A DNA stretch of 12,313 nucleotides from contig DASWHX010000160.1 in the NCBI GenBank assembly GCA_036397995.1, forward strand, positions 1 to 12,313. Direction: 5' to 3'. Of this stretch, positions 1 through 8,816 are shown piece by piece (position 1 is the stretch's first letter; the number at the start of each line of letters is the position of its first letter). The DNA is from DASWHX01 sp036397995 (GTDB lineage: Bacteria; Bacteroidota; Bacteroidia; Cytophagales; Cyclobacteriaceae). Position numbers and translations under genes: made by a program. The notes under the pieces were generated by a model. It was not told the DNA's origin. It was given only the letters and a program-made list of their open reading frames with translations, and ran no database searches.

Positions 1-58
1 CGCGGAAAACAGATATGTATTAATAAAAATGTGTTTTTACTCCTATCTCTTTGCGGCT

Positions 59-1051
59 TCAAACACAATATGTACTTAGCGCTTTCATATACTGAACTCT
101 CTCAAACTTTTCAGGATTCTTTATATTCAATGCGCTCATGCTTCCCTGCATTTGCTTAATTGATTTATATTCATTTTCTTCCATCCACTTCACCATCGTT
201 TCCTCAATATGTCTGATCTCAGGAATTCCTTTTTTCAACAATACCGAATTCAACATGGCAACGTCAGCACCCACCATCATTAACTTAATCACATCCCAGC
301 CGGTGTGAATTCCACTTGTTGCAGCAAGACTCGCTTTAATTCTTCCTTTAAGTAATCCTATCCAGCGCAATGGGAGTCGCATATCATATGATTTACTAAG
401 AACAATATGCGGCAATACGTCCAGGTGCTCAAGATCGATGTCAGGCTGATAAAAACGATTAAACAGTACAAGAGCATTTGCTCCAGCTTTATCCAGCTTA
501 TGTGCCATATTGGCAAGGTTAGAAAAGAACGGACTAAGTTTAACAGCCACAGGTACATTTACTTTTTCTCTTACCTGCTGAAGTATTTCTACGTAGTTAT
601 TCTCTACATCCTCTCCTGTCATGTCAAGATTGGAGGGAATGTAATAGATATTGCATTCTATTCCATCCACATTAGCTTCGCTCATCATTTTAGCAAAGTG
701 AGTCCATCCGCCGATTGAATAACCATTTAAACTGGCGATGATAGGAATGTCAACGGACATTTTAGCTTTCAAGATCAATTCCAGGTAATCCTCAGGGGTG
801 GTCCGATATGCTTCGGCTTCCGGAAAATAACTCAGAGATTCTGCAAAACTTTCCGTGCCCGCGGTGGTATGATGATGAAGATGATGTTGTTCGAACTCAA
901 ATTGTTCTTCAAATAATGAATACAAAACAACGGCAGAGGCACCGGAATCTTCCATCAGTTTTATACTTTCCAGTTTTTCTGAAAGGGGTGAAGCTGATAC
1001 CACGAGTGGGCTTTTCAGGTTCAAACCCATGTATTTTGTGCTTAAGTCCAT
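59..1051 (-). CDS. Dihydroorotate dehydrogenase-like FMN oxidoreductase (DHOD-like family), linked to nifJ
   Basis: This 330-residue cytoplasmic protein has the FMN-binding TIM-barrel pattern of class 1 dihydroorotate dehydrogenases. It begins with a 'MGLNLKSPLVVSASPLS' strand, has 'IPIIASLNG' at about 103-110, the 'VAVKLSPFFSN' strand with Lys171, and an 'SGIHTGWDVIKLMMVGADVAMLNS' phosphate-binding region at about 246-269. The loop where true enzymes read N-[LVI]-S-C-P-N is 'NIYYIP' (134-139), so the catalytic Cys (or the Ser of class 2 enzymes) is replaced by Tyr or absent. A true pyrD function is therefore unlikely. An odd histidine cluster (five His within residues 56-61) lies in the loop after the second strand. 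The ATG at 1051 lies 4 bases after the nifJ stop, so the two are almost certainly co-transcribed and probably translationally coupled. The natural substrate is unknown; an electron-transfer or oxidoreductase role beside pyruvate:ferredoxin oxidoreductase is inferred from context only. Confidence 0.9.
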   Translation of the reverse strand: MDLSTKYMGLNLKSPLVVSASPLSEKLESIKLMEDSGASAVVLYSLFEEQFEFEQHHLHHHTTAGTESFAESLSYFPEAEAYRTTPEDYLELILKAKMSVDIPIIASLNGYSIGGWTHFAKMMSEANVDGIECNIYYIPSNLDMTGEDVENNYVEILQQVREKVNVPVAVKLSPFFSNLANMAHKLDKAGANALVLFNRFYQPDIDLEHLDVLPHIVLSKSYDMRLPLRWIGLLKGRIKASLAATSGIHTGWDVIKLMMVGADVAMLNSVLLKKGIPEIRHIEETMVKWMEENEYKSIKQMQGSMSALNIKNPEKFERVQYMKALSTYCV

Positions 1052-1055
1052 GGTT

Positions 1056-4000
1056 CTAGGGATTAACGTTTTCTAATTTTTTTGCCTGGCCATTTACAGG
1101 CCTGGAGGCTATGTATTGAAGTTGTGCAAGTTTCTCTTTAGCAGATTCTGTGGCCTGCTTATAATATTCTTTAGCCTTTTCAGGATGGGTTTTCCACAAC
1201 ATCCTGAACCTGTTTTCAAGATTCATGTATTCCTCAATTGAAATTTTCTTTGGCTGAGAATCAATGATCAACGGATTTTGTCCTTCCTCAACAAGCTTAG
1301 GATTATAGCGATATAAGATCCATTGACCTGAGTCAATTAAAGCTTTCTGATGTTGCAGTGGTGCTTCCATGTTAATTCCATGTGCAATGCAATGTGAATA
1401 AGCCAAAATGATTGACGGACCATCATGCTGCTCTGCTTCTATAAATGCTTTTAAGGTTTGCAAATCTTTAGCACCAAAGGCCACAGTGGCAACATATACA
1501 TTTCCATAAGACATCGCCATCATACCCAGATCCTTTTTCTTCCCGGGTTTACCGCTTGCCGCAAATTTTGCCACGGCACCTATGGGAGTTGATTTTGACA
1601 TTTGGCCTCCTGTGTTTGAATACACTTCAGTATCCAATACCAGGATATTAACATTTTTGCCGGAGGCAAGCACATGATCTAGCCCGCCAAACCCAATGTC
1701 ATATGCCCATCCATCACCACCCACTATCCAGACACTTTTCTTAACCAGATAATCAGCAATATTTAACAATCGTATTCCCTTCTCCGACTTATCTTTAGAA
1801 AGAATATTTTTGAGCTTACTGATTCTTTCACGTTGATGGTTGATGCCCTGTTCATCCGATTGATTTGCTTCCAGGATCTCTTTTGCAAAATCATTGCCGA
1901 CTAAATGCTTTGACTCCTGAATTAAAGCCCGGGCGTTCTCCTCATGCTTATCTAAAGCTAACCTGAAGCCCAAGCCGAATTCTGCATTATCTTCAAAAAG
2001 AGAATTAGACCAGGCCGGTCCAAATCCTAAAGCATTCTTAGTCCAGGGAGTGGTGGGTAGATTTCCGCCGTAAATGGATGAGCATCCGGTAGCATTGGCT
2101 ACCATTGCTCTGTCGCCAAATAACTGTGAAAGTAGTTTTACGTAAGGAGTCTCGCCGCACCCTGAACAGGCTCCGCTAAATTCAAACAAAGGTCTTTGAA
2201 TTTGCTGCTGACCAATGGAAGTTATCTTGATCTGGCTTCTGTCCATGTCAGGAATCATGTTGAAAAACTCCCAGTTTGCTTTTTCGCCCAGTCGCAGTGG
2301 AGCTTGATCGGCCATATTCAACGCTTTTAAACTTACATTTGACTTATTTTTTACAGGACAAACTTCCACACAAACACTGCAACCCGTGCAGTCTTCAGGT
2401 GAAACCTGGATAGTGTATTTCAACCCTTTTTCTTTCCATTCCTTTTCCCTGCTGTCGGTATACTTAAAGCCTTTGGGGGCAGAATCCAGATAATTGGGAT
2501 CATAAACGTTTGCGCGGATAACAGAGTGCGGGCAAACCATCATACATTTTCCGCACTGGATACAAATTTCTTCATCCCAAACCGGAATTTTCAGAGCAAT
2601 ATTTCTCTTCTCATACTGGGCGGTTCCTACCGGGTATGTTCCATCCACCGGGAAAGCACTTACCGGAACTTCATCTCCGGCACCACCTATGATTTTACCT
2701 AGAACGTTCTTCACAAACTCCGGCGAGTTTTCAGGAACGGGATCCATTATTCTGAATTTAGAATCTGGCACCTTCGGCAAGGGAATTTCATGCAGGTGAT
2801 TCAGGGAATTATCAACGGCCATTAGGTTCATGTCAACAATCCGGGAACCTTTTTTTCCGTATGTTTTTTGGATAGAATCTTTTATCGCTGCAATTGCCTT
2901 CTCCTTTGGAAGAACTTCAGAAATACTAAAGAAACAGGCCTGCATGACGGTATTTATTCTGCGGCTTCCCGTTTCTGTCGCTACCTTTTGGGCATCAATT
3001 GTAAAAAGTCTTGCATTTTTTTCAATTAAACCTTTTTGAATTTCTTTTGGCAGATTTTGCCAAACTTCCTCCGGATGCAATGGTGAATTCAATAAGAAAA
3101 TTCCACTCTTCATTAAGGACTGAATAACATTAATTCTTTCAAGAAAGACCGGCTGATGACAGGCAATAAAATTTGACTTTTGGATTAGGTAAGGCGAATT
3201 GATTTTATTCGGACCAAATCTCAAATGAGAGACCGTCATTGAACCGGATTTCTTTGAATCGTACACAAAATACCCCTGTGCATAATTCCCGGTTTGTTCG
3301 CCGATAATCTTGATTGAGTTTTTATTTGCTCCAACCGTACCGTCGGCACCCAGTCCATAAAAAACCGCACGATACACTTCGTCAGGCTCCAAACATAAGT
3401 CGGGATCAAAGTTGAGACTCGATCCGGTTACGTCATCATGAATCCCAATTGTAAATTGATTTTTGTGATTTCCCTGTTTCAGGTTTTCAAATACCGCAAT
3501 CCCCATTGATGGAGTAAATTCCTTTGACGACAATCCGTACCTGCCACCCACCAACCGTGGAATTTCTTCGAATCGCGGATTTGTCTTAAAATGATCATCC
3601 ATAACGGCCTGAGTTACATCAAGGTAAAGAGGTTCACCCGGAGATCCAGGCTCTTTTGTTCTATCAAGAACCGCAATTGCTTTAACAGATTTGGGAATGG
3701 AAGCAATTAATGCGGAAGCATCGAATGGTCGATAGAGTCTGACAATAACTAATCCTACTTTTCCTCCATGACTATTTAGATAATCAACAGTTTCTTTCAG
3801 CGTATCTGTTCCGGAACCTATGGCAATTACCACCCTATCTGCTTCGGGGTTGCCGTAATAGTCAAAGAGGTGATATTGTCTTCCTGTCAGTTTAGCGAAT
3901 TCATCCATTTTCACTTGGACAATGCCAGGACAGTTGTTAAAGAATGAATTTGCAGCTTCCCTGTTTTGGAAAAACACATCCGGGTTTTGCGCGGTTCCCC

Positions 4001-4649
4001 GAATTACAGGATGGTCTGGAGATAAAGCCCTGTTCCGGTGGTCATGAATTAACTTTTCATTAATCATTTTTCTCATCACATCTTCCTTCAGCAGTTCAAC
4101 TTTTGAGATTTCATGAGAAGTTCTGAATCCATCGAAGAAATGCAAAAATGGAATTCTGGATTCCAATGTTGCTGCCTGAGCAATTAATGCCATGTCCATT
4201 GCCTCCTGCACATTTGCCGATGCCAGCAGTGCAAATCCAGTCGTGCGGGTTGCCATTACATCGCTATGATCTCCGAAAATAGAAAGGGCGTGGGTTGCAA
4301 TTGATCGTGCTGACACATGAAAGACCGCGGGCGTAAGTTCGCCGGCTATTTTAAACATATTAGGGATCATGAGGAGCAGCCCCTGAGAAGCTGTGAAAGT
4401 TGTGGTTAGTGCACCGGATTGCAATGAACCGTGGACTGCTCCTGCAGCGCCTGCTTCACTTTGCATTTCATAAACTGTAGGTACCGATCCCCAAATATTT
4501 GTGATCTTTTTCGATGACCATTCATCGGCAAGTTCCGCCATTGAGGAAGAAGGCGTTATTGGATAAATAGCACAAATTTCATTTACTCTGTAGGCAACAT
4601 AGGAACAAGCTTCGTTACCATCCAGCGTTACGTATTTTGGATTTTTCAT
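1056..4649 (-). CDS. nifJ: Pyruvate:ferredoxin (flavodoxin) oxidoreductase, single-chain homodimeric type
   Basis: It catalyses CoA-dependent oxidative decarboxylation of pyruvate to acetyl-CoA and CO2, passing electrons to ferredoxin or flavodoxin in the cytoplasm. Domain order is complete in 1197 residues counted from the ATG. The N-terminal pyrimidine-binding domain has 'YPITPSSSM' (about 29-37), the activating Glu65 in 'SEAGAAGAVHG', and Arg115 in 'VSARS'. The middle domains follow. A two-cluster ferredoxin domain has Cys 696/699/702/706 and 754/757/760/764. The proximal-cluster cysteines are 828, 831, 856 and 1087. The TPP/Mg motif 'GGDGWAYDIGFGG' begins near 977 and is followed by 'DTEVYSNTGGQ'. 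About 110 residues follow Cys1087, so the long C-terminal protective extension known from Desulfovibrio africanus appears to be missing. An in-frame GTG directly precedes the ATG (4652); I prefer the ATG at 4649, whose product starts MKNPKYVTLDGNEA as in relatives. It is the first gene of a two-gene unit with the DHOD-like gene. All expected cofactor ligands are present. Confidence 0.98.
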   Translation of the reverse strand: MKNPKYVTLDGNEACSYVAYRVNEICAIYPITPSSSMAELADEWSSKKITNIWGSVPTVYEMQSEAGAAGAVHGSLQSGALTTTFTASQGLLLMIPNMFKIAGELTPAVFHVSARSIATHALSIFGDHSDVMATRTTGFALLASANVQEAMDMALIAQAATLESRIPFLHFFDGFRTSHEISKVELLKEDVMRKMINEKLIHDHRNRALSPDHPVIRGTAQNPDVFFQNREAANSFFNNCPGIVQVKMDEFAKLTGRQYHLFDYYGNPEADRVVIAIGSGTDTLKETVDYLNSHGGKVGLVIVRLYRPFDASALIASIPKSVKAIAVLDRTKEPGSPGEPLYLDVTQAVMDDHFKTNPRFEEIPRLVGGRYGLSSKEFTPSMGIAVFENLKQGNHKNQFTIGIHDDVTGSSLNFDPDLCLEPDEVYRAVFYGLGADGTVGANKNSIKIIGEQTGNYAQGYFVYDSKKSGSMTVSHLRFGPNKINSPYLIQKSNFIACHQPVFLERINVIQSLMKSGIFLLNSPLHPEEVWQNLPKEIQKGLIEKNARLFTIDAQKVATETGSRRINTVMQACFFSISEVLPKEKAIAAIKDSIQKTYGKKGSRIVDMNLMAVDNSLNHLHEIPLPKVPDSKFRIMDPVPENSPEFVKNVLGKIIGGAGDEVPVSAFPVDGTYPVGTAQYEKRNIALKIPVWDEEICIQCGKCMMVCPHSVIRANVYDPNYLDSAPKGFKYTDSREKEWKEKGLKYTIQVSPEDCTGCSVCVEVCPVKNKSNVSLKALNMADQAPLRLGEKANWEFFNMIPDMDRSQIKITSIGQQQIQRPLFEFSGACSGCGETPYVKLLSQLFGDRAMVANATGCSSIYGGNLPTTPWTKNALGFGPAWSNSLFEDNAEFGLGFRLALDKHEENARALIQESKHLVGNDFAKEILEANQSDEQGINHQRERISKLKNILSKDKSEKGIRLLNIADYLVKKSVWIVGGDGWAYDIGFGGLDHVLASGKNVNILVLDTEVYSNTGGQMSKSTPIGAVAKFAASGKPGKKKDLGMMAMSYGNVYVATVAFGAKDLQTLKAFIEAEQHDGPSIILAYSHCIAHGINMEAPLQHQKALIDSGQWILYRYNPKLVEEGQNPLIIDSQPKKISIEEYMNLENRFRMLWKTHPEKAKEYYKQATESAKEKLAQLQYIASRPVNGQAKKLENVNP

Positions 4650-4825
4650 CACTTCACAGCCTTAAATTTTGACTTTCTCGGGTTGAAAAAGTACCCACCT
4701 TCCCTGGCAAAAAAAATGACATGAGTCAGGCAAAAGAGGCACAATTATCAGGTTATCAAAATTTTCTTCATTTACAGAACTGTAATGACTTTCATATTCT
4801 GCAAACAGAGCCGATATTCGCAACA

Positions 4826-7369
4826 ATGACCACAAATCCCGGAATCTTAACTCTCACAAACTTTGCCCGTGTGTTTGCACCTGGCGTGGTTTGTTGGTTC
4901 TTAACCGGCACATTGAATGCCCAGCAGGATACTTCCCGGGCTGCGAGTAATCTTGTTCACAGAAACCTTGTAACGAATGAATTTATAGAGAATACATACC
5001 ATCATTACACATTGGATCACCTGGTGTCTAACTATTATGACTTCGCCTATAACCAGATAAATACGATGGCTGATTTCAGCGCACCCGATCCTTATGTTTT
5101 TTCACTTGTTGGTCATTCGTTTAAATGGAACAAATATTATTATGATGGCCACCGCATAAATGATATGTATTTCCCGGGCACAACTTTATATAAGCCGTTC
5201 CTTTATAACAAAGATGTGGGTTTCGATTTAACTTCATCTGAAATTGAATTTCATTCAAAAGCCGGAGGGAAAGAAGAAATAATTTTGAATTATTCAGGAG
5301 GAAGGCTTGGAGAGAAAGTACCCTGGTATGAGGAGTATGTAAATACTTTGCAAGGTCACAGTTCCGCATTTCCCGGGGCTTATCAACCCATTGAGTTACG
5401 CAAGCATCTTAATAATTCCGGCAGTCTCTATTTTTTCAAAAATTTAGAATTTAATGGAAAGATAATTCCCTTTTCAACCCAGGCTACTTTGGGTTCCAGG
5501 GATCAGATCAGGTTTGACTTCACCGGTATAAGTGAATTGTATACGGAAAGATTTGGAAATATTCTTTTATCAGCAAAGATTCCTTTGCGTTCAGATGCAC
5601 CTTTTGATTTTCTGCAGTCCATAGTTGCCTTTCAGCAGCGCGACAATTTGTTTTCAGAATTTTATTATGATGAAATGGAATCTTCCAGACTGAATCAAGG
5701 GTCAGTCTCAGTCTGGGGAACCAGAAACAGAAAAGGGCGGAAATTAAATCTCGGATTAAACCTGGCTCTTCATTCTATTGAAAAAGTGAATCCCAGCCAC
5801 AGCCGGAATTTAATTGATCAGGATGGTGAGGGAATGGAACCCTGGTATCCTTCAGCTAATGTCAATCAATTAAATCTCAATCATCAAAATACAATTCAAC
5901 TAAATGCAAAAGGGTTTGCTTTTTCGATAATCACAAATAACGGAGTTATTGAACATAACCCAAAAGAGAGATTTTATCAGAATCCGGTTTATCTTCAAAC
6001 AGTTGACACTCCTTTCATTCCCCTCTATGTTACTGAATGGAATTCAAATAAATTCACCGGCGCTCTCCTGGAAAATGAGGCAAATCTCAATTTCAATAAA
6101 ACATTTAGTGGAGGAAAATTTGAGTTTGATGGGCGGGGTGGTTTTTCATTCGATGGCTTTTTAATAACCAGCAAATCATATCTTAATATTGCCGGCCAGT
6201 TAAGGGGCAGGCTTAGCTATAAGCCCAATCAAAATAACAAACTTAATCTTGATATAGGGCGAGGCAGGATTCCCTTTAACTTCGATCACATCCGATTCTT
6301 ATCTGAAGATTATTACACCGGGCAATCATACTTCTGGAATGACGCAAATGGAGATCAACAATTTCAATCTAATGAAGCTACAGGATTGTATTCAACAACC
6401 GGAGGCGGGTATCATTTCCTGGGTTCCAACCTCAAGCAACCATCGGTTTACTATATCGATCTTTCCTGGGATTGGCATTTGGGCAAGAACTGGTATTTCG
6501 CTATCAACAATGAATTTCGATCATTTCGAAACTTATGGACGGTGGAGTTTGATCAGGATACCGCAAGCATCGGTTATTTTGAGAGTTTTCGTGGCAAATC
6601 AATTTTTTATTTTGACGGGGGAAATGAAATCAATTACAGGGTAACCAATTTTAAGCCGGAAACCTTGGAAATTAATTCAGACAAGAAAGCCAATTTTCCT
6701 TTTGATAATCCCTTTTATGCGGGTTCAACGATGAATCTCTCAACAGAAGGTGAAAAATTATTTCTTTCCGTATCTTTTTCTGCTTATATGATCGTGGGCT
6801 ACGGCCCTACCGGCAATGGTCCTTTGCATAATTCTCCGGGTGAGCTTTCGGAAAGTTTAGCAAATCCTAATAATTACATCAATCATGTGGGGCGATATGA
6901 TTCGGATCGGGCTTTCATAGTTCGCACTCTTTTTGGATGGAAGTTTTCAAAATCATTTTCGGCAAGTTTGCTGATACTTTTTAAAGACGGCCAACCTATC
7001 AGCACATTTGAGACCCGGCTGGATTCCCAAATTGGCAGGAATCAGGTAGCAGTGTGGAACTACACCAATAAGGGAATCAGCCCTTATAACGGACAATTTG
7101 GTTTTAGAGAGGGTGCTTTCTGGAACTATGAATTGAAATTGAAATATGATTTGCAGCCACGCAATGTTCCTTTCGCGATTAATTTGTATATCTATAATCT
7201 CATGGACATCGCAACAATACTCAATAATTATTCTTTCTCACCCTATACAAATTACAATCCTCAGTTTCCTTTTTATAATAAGCAGGGTTACACACCTAAC
7301 CGTAGATCAGGCATGGAAGTACAAATACCCAGGGGATTTATGATTGGACTTAATTATTATTTTAACTGA
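4826..7369 (+). CDS. Outer-membrane beta-barrel protein, TonB-dependent-receptor-like with reduced plug
   Basis: This predicted outer-membrane protein has 847 residues. I chose the ATG at 4826 because it places a signal peptide at the N-terminus (hydrophobic stretch about 16-30, likely cleavage after 'LNA' before QQ at 33-34). The frame stays open upstream to an ATG at 4721, but that adds 35 residues unlike a signal sequence. A short plug-like segment contains 'YYYDGHRINDMYFPG', recalling the DG-x-x-[IV]-x-D part of receptor plugs. Long runs of alternating polar and aromatic residues typical of barrel strands follow, ending 'GLNYYFN'. An EF-hand-like acidic loop (D506-x-N-G-D510 to E517, in 'FWNDANGDQQF') matches loops often seen in Bacteroidota receptors and may bind calcium. 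I see no carboxypeptidase-like N-domain, no clear TonB box and no SusD neighbour. The substrate is unknown, and it could be a non-transporting barrel. It overlaps the end of the convergent symporter gene by 8 bases. Confidence 0.8.
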   Translation: MTTNPGILTLTNFARVFAPGVVCWFLTGTLNAQQDTSRAASNLVHRNLVTNEFIENTYHHYTLDHLVSNYYDFAYNQINTMADFSAPDPYVFSLVGHSFKWNKYYYDGHRINDMYFPGTTLYKPFLYNKDVGFDLTSSEIEFHSKAGGKEEIILNYSGGRLGEKVPWYEEYVNTLQGHSSAFPGAYQPIELRKHLNNSGSLYFFKNLEFNGKIIPFSTQATLGSRDQIRFDFTGISELYTERFGNILLSAKIPLRSDAPFDFLQSIVAFQQRDNLFSEFYYDEMESSRLNQGSVSVWGTRNRKGRKLNLGLNLALHSIEKVNPSHSRNLIDQDGEGMEPWYPSANVNQLNLNHQNTIQLNAKGFAFSIITNNGVIEHNPKERFYQNPVYLQTVDTPFIPLYVTEWNSNKFTGALLENEANLNFNKTFSGGKFEFDGRGGFSFDGFLITSKSYLNIAGQLRGRLSYKPNQNNKLNLDIGRGRIPFNFDHIRFLSEDYYTGQSYFWNDANGDQQFQSNEATGLYSTTGGGYHFLGSNLKQPSVYYIDLSWDWHLGKNWYFAINNEFRSFRNLWTVEFDQDTASIGYFESFRGKSIFYFDGGNEINYRVTNFKPETLEINSDKKANFPFDNPFYAGSTMNLSTEGEKLFLSVSFSAYMIVGYGPTGNGPLHNSPGELSESLANPNNYINHVGRYDSDRAFIVRTLFGWKFSKSFSASLLILFKDGQPISTFETRLDSQIGRNQVAVWNYTNKGISPYNGQFGFREGAFWNYELKLKYDLQPRNVPFAINLYIYNLMDIATILNNYSFSPYTNYNPQFPFYNKQGYTPNRRSGMEVQIPRGFMIGLNYYFN
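7362..7369. other. Tail-to-tail overlap of two convergent genes
   Basis: The TAA of the leftward symporter gene (7362-7364 on the complement) and the TGA of the rightward barrel gene (7367-7369) lie within the same 8 bases. There is no intergenic space for a hairpin terminator, so transcription must end inside the opposite gene, by a factor-dependent route, or produce overlapping antisense 3' ends. This is read directly from both stop codons; the consequence for transcription is inferred. Confidence 0.85.
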
Positions 7370-8807
7370 AGGTATTGGATTTCCTGCTTACCAGCAACAA
7401 CCCCAGAAAAGTGATCAAACCATTTAAAATAAGAATTTCAAAACCAAATTTATATCCCATAAACAACTGTTCGGAATTAAGATTCAGGACGTAGGAAATT
7501 ATGGGTGAAGCTACGCAAATCCAGGGTACAAATTTATCAACCGGTTTTTTCCGGGTAAACAATCCGAAGGCATACAGCCCAAGCAAAGGTCCATACGTAT
7601 AACCTGCCGCCGTAAAAACCGCACTTATTACTGCCTGATTATTTATTTGTTTGAAGATTATAATCACCAGCAGCAGGATGAGTGAAAATCCAATGTGTAC
7701 TTTGATTCTGGTAGCGCGCCTGTCTTCTCCTTCCTTAAAATTCAGTATATCGACACAAAAGGAAGTTGTTAAAGCAGTTAAAGCGGAGTCCGCGCTTGAA
7801 TAAGCAGCCGCAGTTATCCCCAGTAGAAATACAATTCCCGCAAAAGTACTGAAATGATTAATAGCAAGCGAAGGAAACAGGTCATCTGTATTCGCGGGAA
7901 CATCAATTCCTTTTGATGATGAATAAATGTAAAGCATAGCTCCCAAAGCGAGAAACAGTACATTGGCAAGAACAAGAATGATGGAAAACCAAAACATATT
8001 TTTCTGAGCGTCACGAAGGTTTCTACAGGTTAGATTTTTTTGCATCATATCCTGGTCAAGTCCCGTCATCACAATCGCAATAAACGCACCGCTCAGAAAT
8101 TGTTTAAAAAAATTCTTGCTATCGACCTGGTCCCAAAAGAATATTTGAGAATGAGGGCCTTCTTTTATCTGGCCAATCGCTTCACTCAATGAAATTCCAA
8201 GTTCAGAGGTTATTATTTTAATAGAAATTATAACTGCCAAAAGCATAAACAGGGTTTGAAGAGTATCAGTAAAAACGATAGTCTTTATTCCGCCTTTGAA
8301 GGTATATACCCAGATCAAAATAATAGTGATGACAACAGTGAGTTCAAAAGGAACACCCCAGGCATCAAAAATAGCAAGCTGTAAAACGCTTGCCACTAAA
8401 AACAATCGGAATGACGATCCTACTACTCGTGAAAGCAGGAAAAAAAATGCACCGGTTTTGTATGACCAAAATCCAAAGCGTTGTTCCAGGTAGGTATAAA
8501 TGGAGATCAGATTTAACTTGTAGTAAAGCGGCATTAACACAGTTGCTATCACCAGGTAACCAAGCAGGTATCCCAGCACCATTTGAAAATAAGAAAATTG
8601 AATTGTTCCCACCCACCCCGGAACGCTGATAAATGTAACTCCCGACAGAGAGGCTCCAATCATTCCGAAGGCAACAAGATACCACGGCGATTGCCGGTTC
8701 GCTGTGAAAAAGGTTTTTGAATCTGCCTGCCTTCCGGTAAAAAAAGCTATTGTTATCAGCAAAATAAAGTAGCCCCCGACTACGCTAAATACTAAAACCG
8801 GACTCAT
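7362..8807 (-). CDS. Sodium:solute symporter (SSS/SLC5 family)
   Basis: This 481-residue inner-membrane transporter is predicted to use the sodium gradient to import an organic solute or anion. About 13 hydrophobic segments can be seen, near 4-23, 42-62, 73-95, 120-142, 154-170, 179-199, 234-250, 270-292, 318-338, 371-386, 393-415, 426-442 and 453-475. Family signatures are 'GASLSGVTFISVPG' in the first broken helix (51-64), 'YTFKGGIKTIVFTDTLQT' (168-185), 'GLDQDMMQKNL' (249-259), and 'AAAYSSADSALTALTTS' (333-349), whose Ser337/Ser338 correspond to the Na2-site serines of vSGLT. Length is slightly below the usual 500-600 and fits the short SLC5-like subgroup. The ATG at 8807 starts directly with the first membrane helix. 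It diverges from clpS across 79 bases and runs into the barrel gene at its 3' end. The substrate (sugar, amino acid, carboxylate or anion) cannot be assigned from the sequence alone. Confidence 0.93.
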   Translation of the reverse strand: MSPVLVFSVVGGYFILLITIAFFTGRQADSKTFFTANRQSPWYLVAFGMIGASLSGVTFISVPGWVGTIQFSYFQMVLGYLLGYLVIATVLMPLYYKLNLISIYTYLEQRFGFWSYKTGAFFFLLSRVVGSSFRLFLVASVLQLAIFDAWGVPFELTVVITIILIWVYTFKGGIKTIVFTDTLQTLFMLLAVIISIKIITSELGISLSEAIGQIKEGPHSQIFFWDQVDSKNFFKQFLSGAFIAIVMTGLDQDMMQKNLTCRNLRDAQKNMFWFSIILVLANVLFLALGAMLYIYSSSKGIDVPANTDDLFPSLAINHFSTFAGIVFLLGITAAAYSSADSALTALTTSFCVDILNFKEGEDRRATRIKVHIGFSLILLLVIIIFKQINNQAVISAVFTAAGYTYGPLLGLYAFGLFTRKKPVDKFVPWICVASPIISYVLNLNSEQLFMGYKFGFEILILNGLITFLGLLLVSRKSNTFS

Positions 8808-8816
8808 AACAGGATT

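Noticed and set aside
27..41. AAAAA-TGTG-TTTTT pairing downstream of the DHOD-like gene as a terminator
   Set aside because: Only five A-T pairs with no GC stem, so not distinguishable from AT-rich background.
407..718. Plus-strand open frame of 103 codons inside the DHOD-like gene
   Set aside because: It lies wholly opposite a clear family gene, its translation has no recognisable domain and unusual composition, and it has no initiation signal.
59..1051. Calling the DHOD-like gene pyrD
   Set aside because: The catalytic N-x-S-C-P-N loop is not present, and the neighbour is nifJ rather than pyrimidine genes.
4680..4696. GGGT/ACCC inverted repeat and a TACTTTTT element (complement) as a nifJ promoter or operator
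   Set aside because: Arms are only four bases, and the nearest TTTG is 14 bases from TACTTTTT, too short for the Bacteroidota promoter spacing.
4721..4825. Upstream N-terminal extension of the barrel protein from the ATG at 4721
   Set aside because: The extra 35 residues are polar and would bury the signal peptide; starting at 4826 gives a normal secreted protein.
8365..8685. Open frames on both strands within the symporter gene (8365-8685 and 8390-8629)
   Set aside because: Shadows of a clear membrane transporter; their translations show no membrane pattern or known motif.
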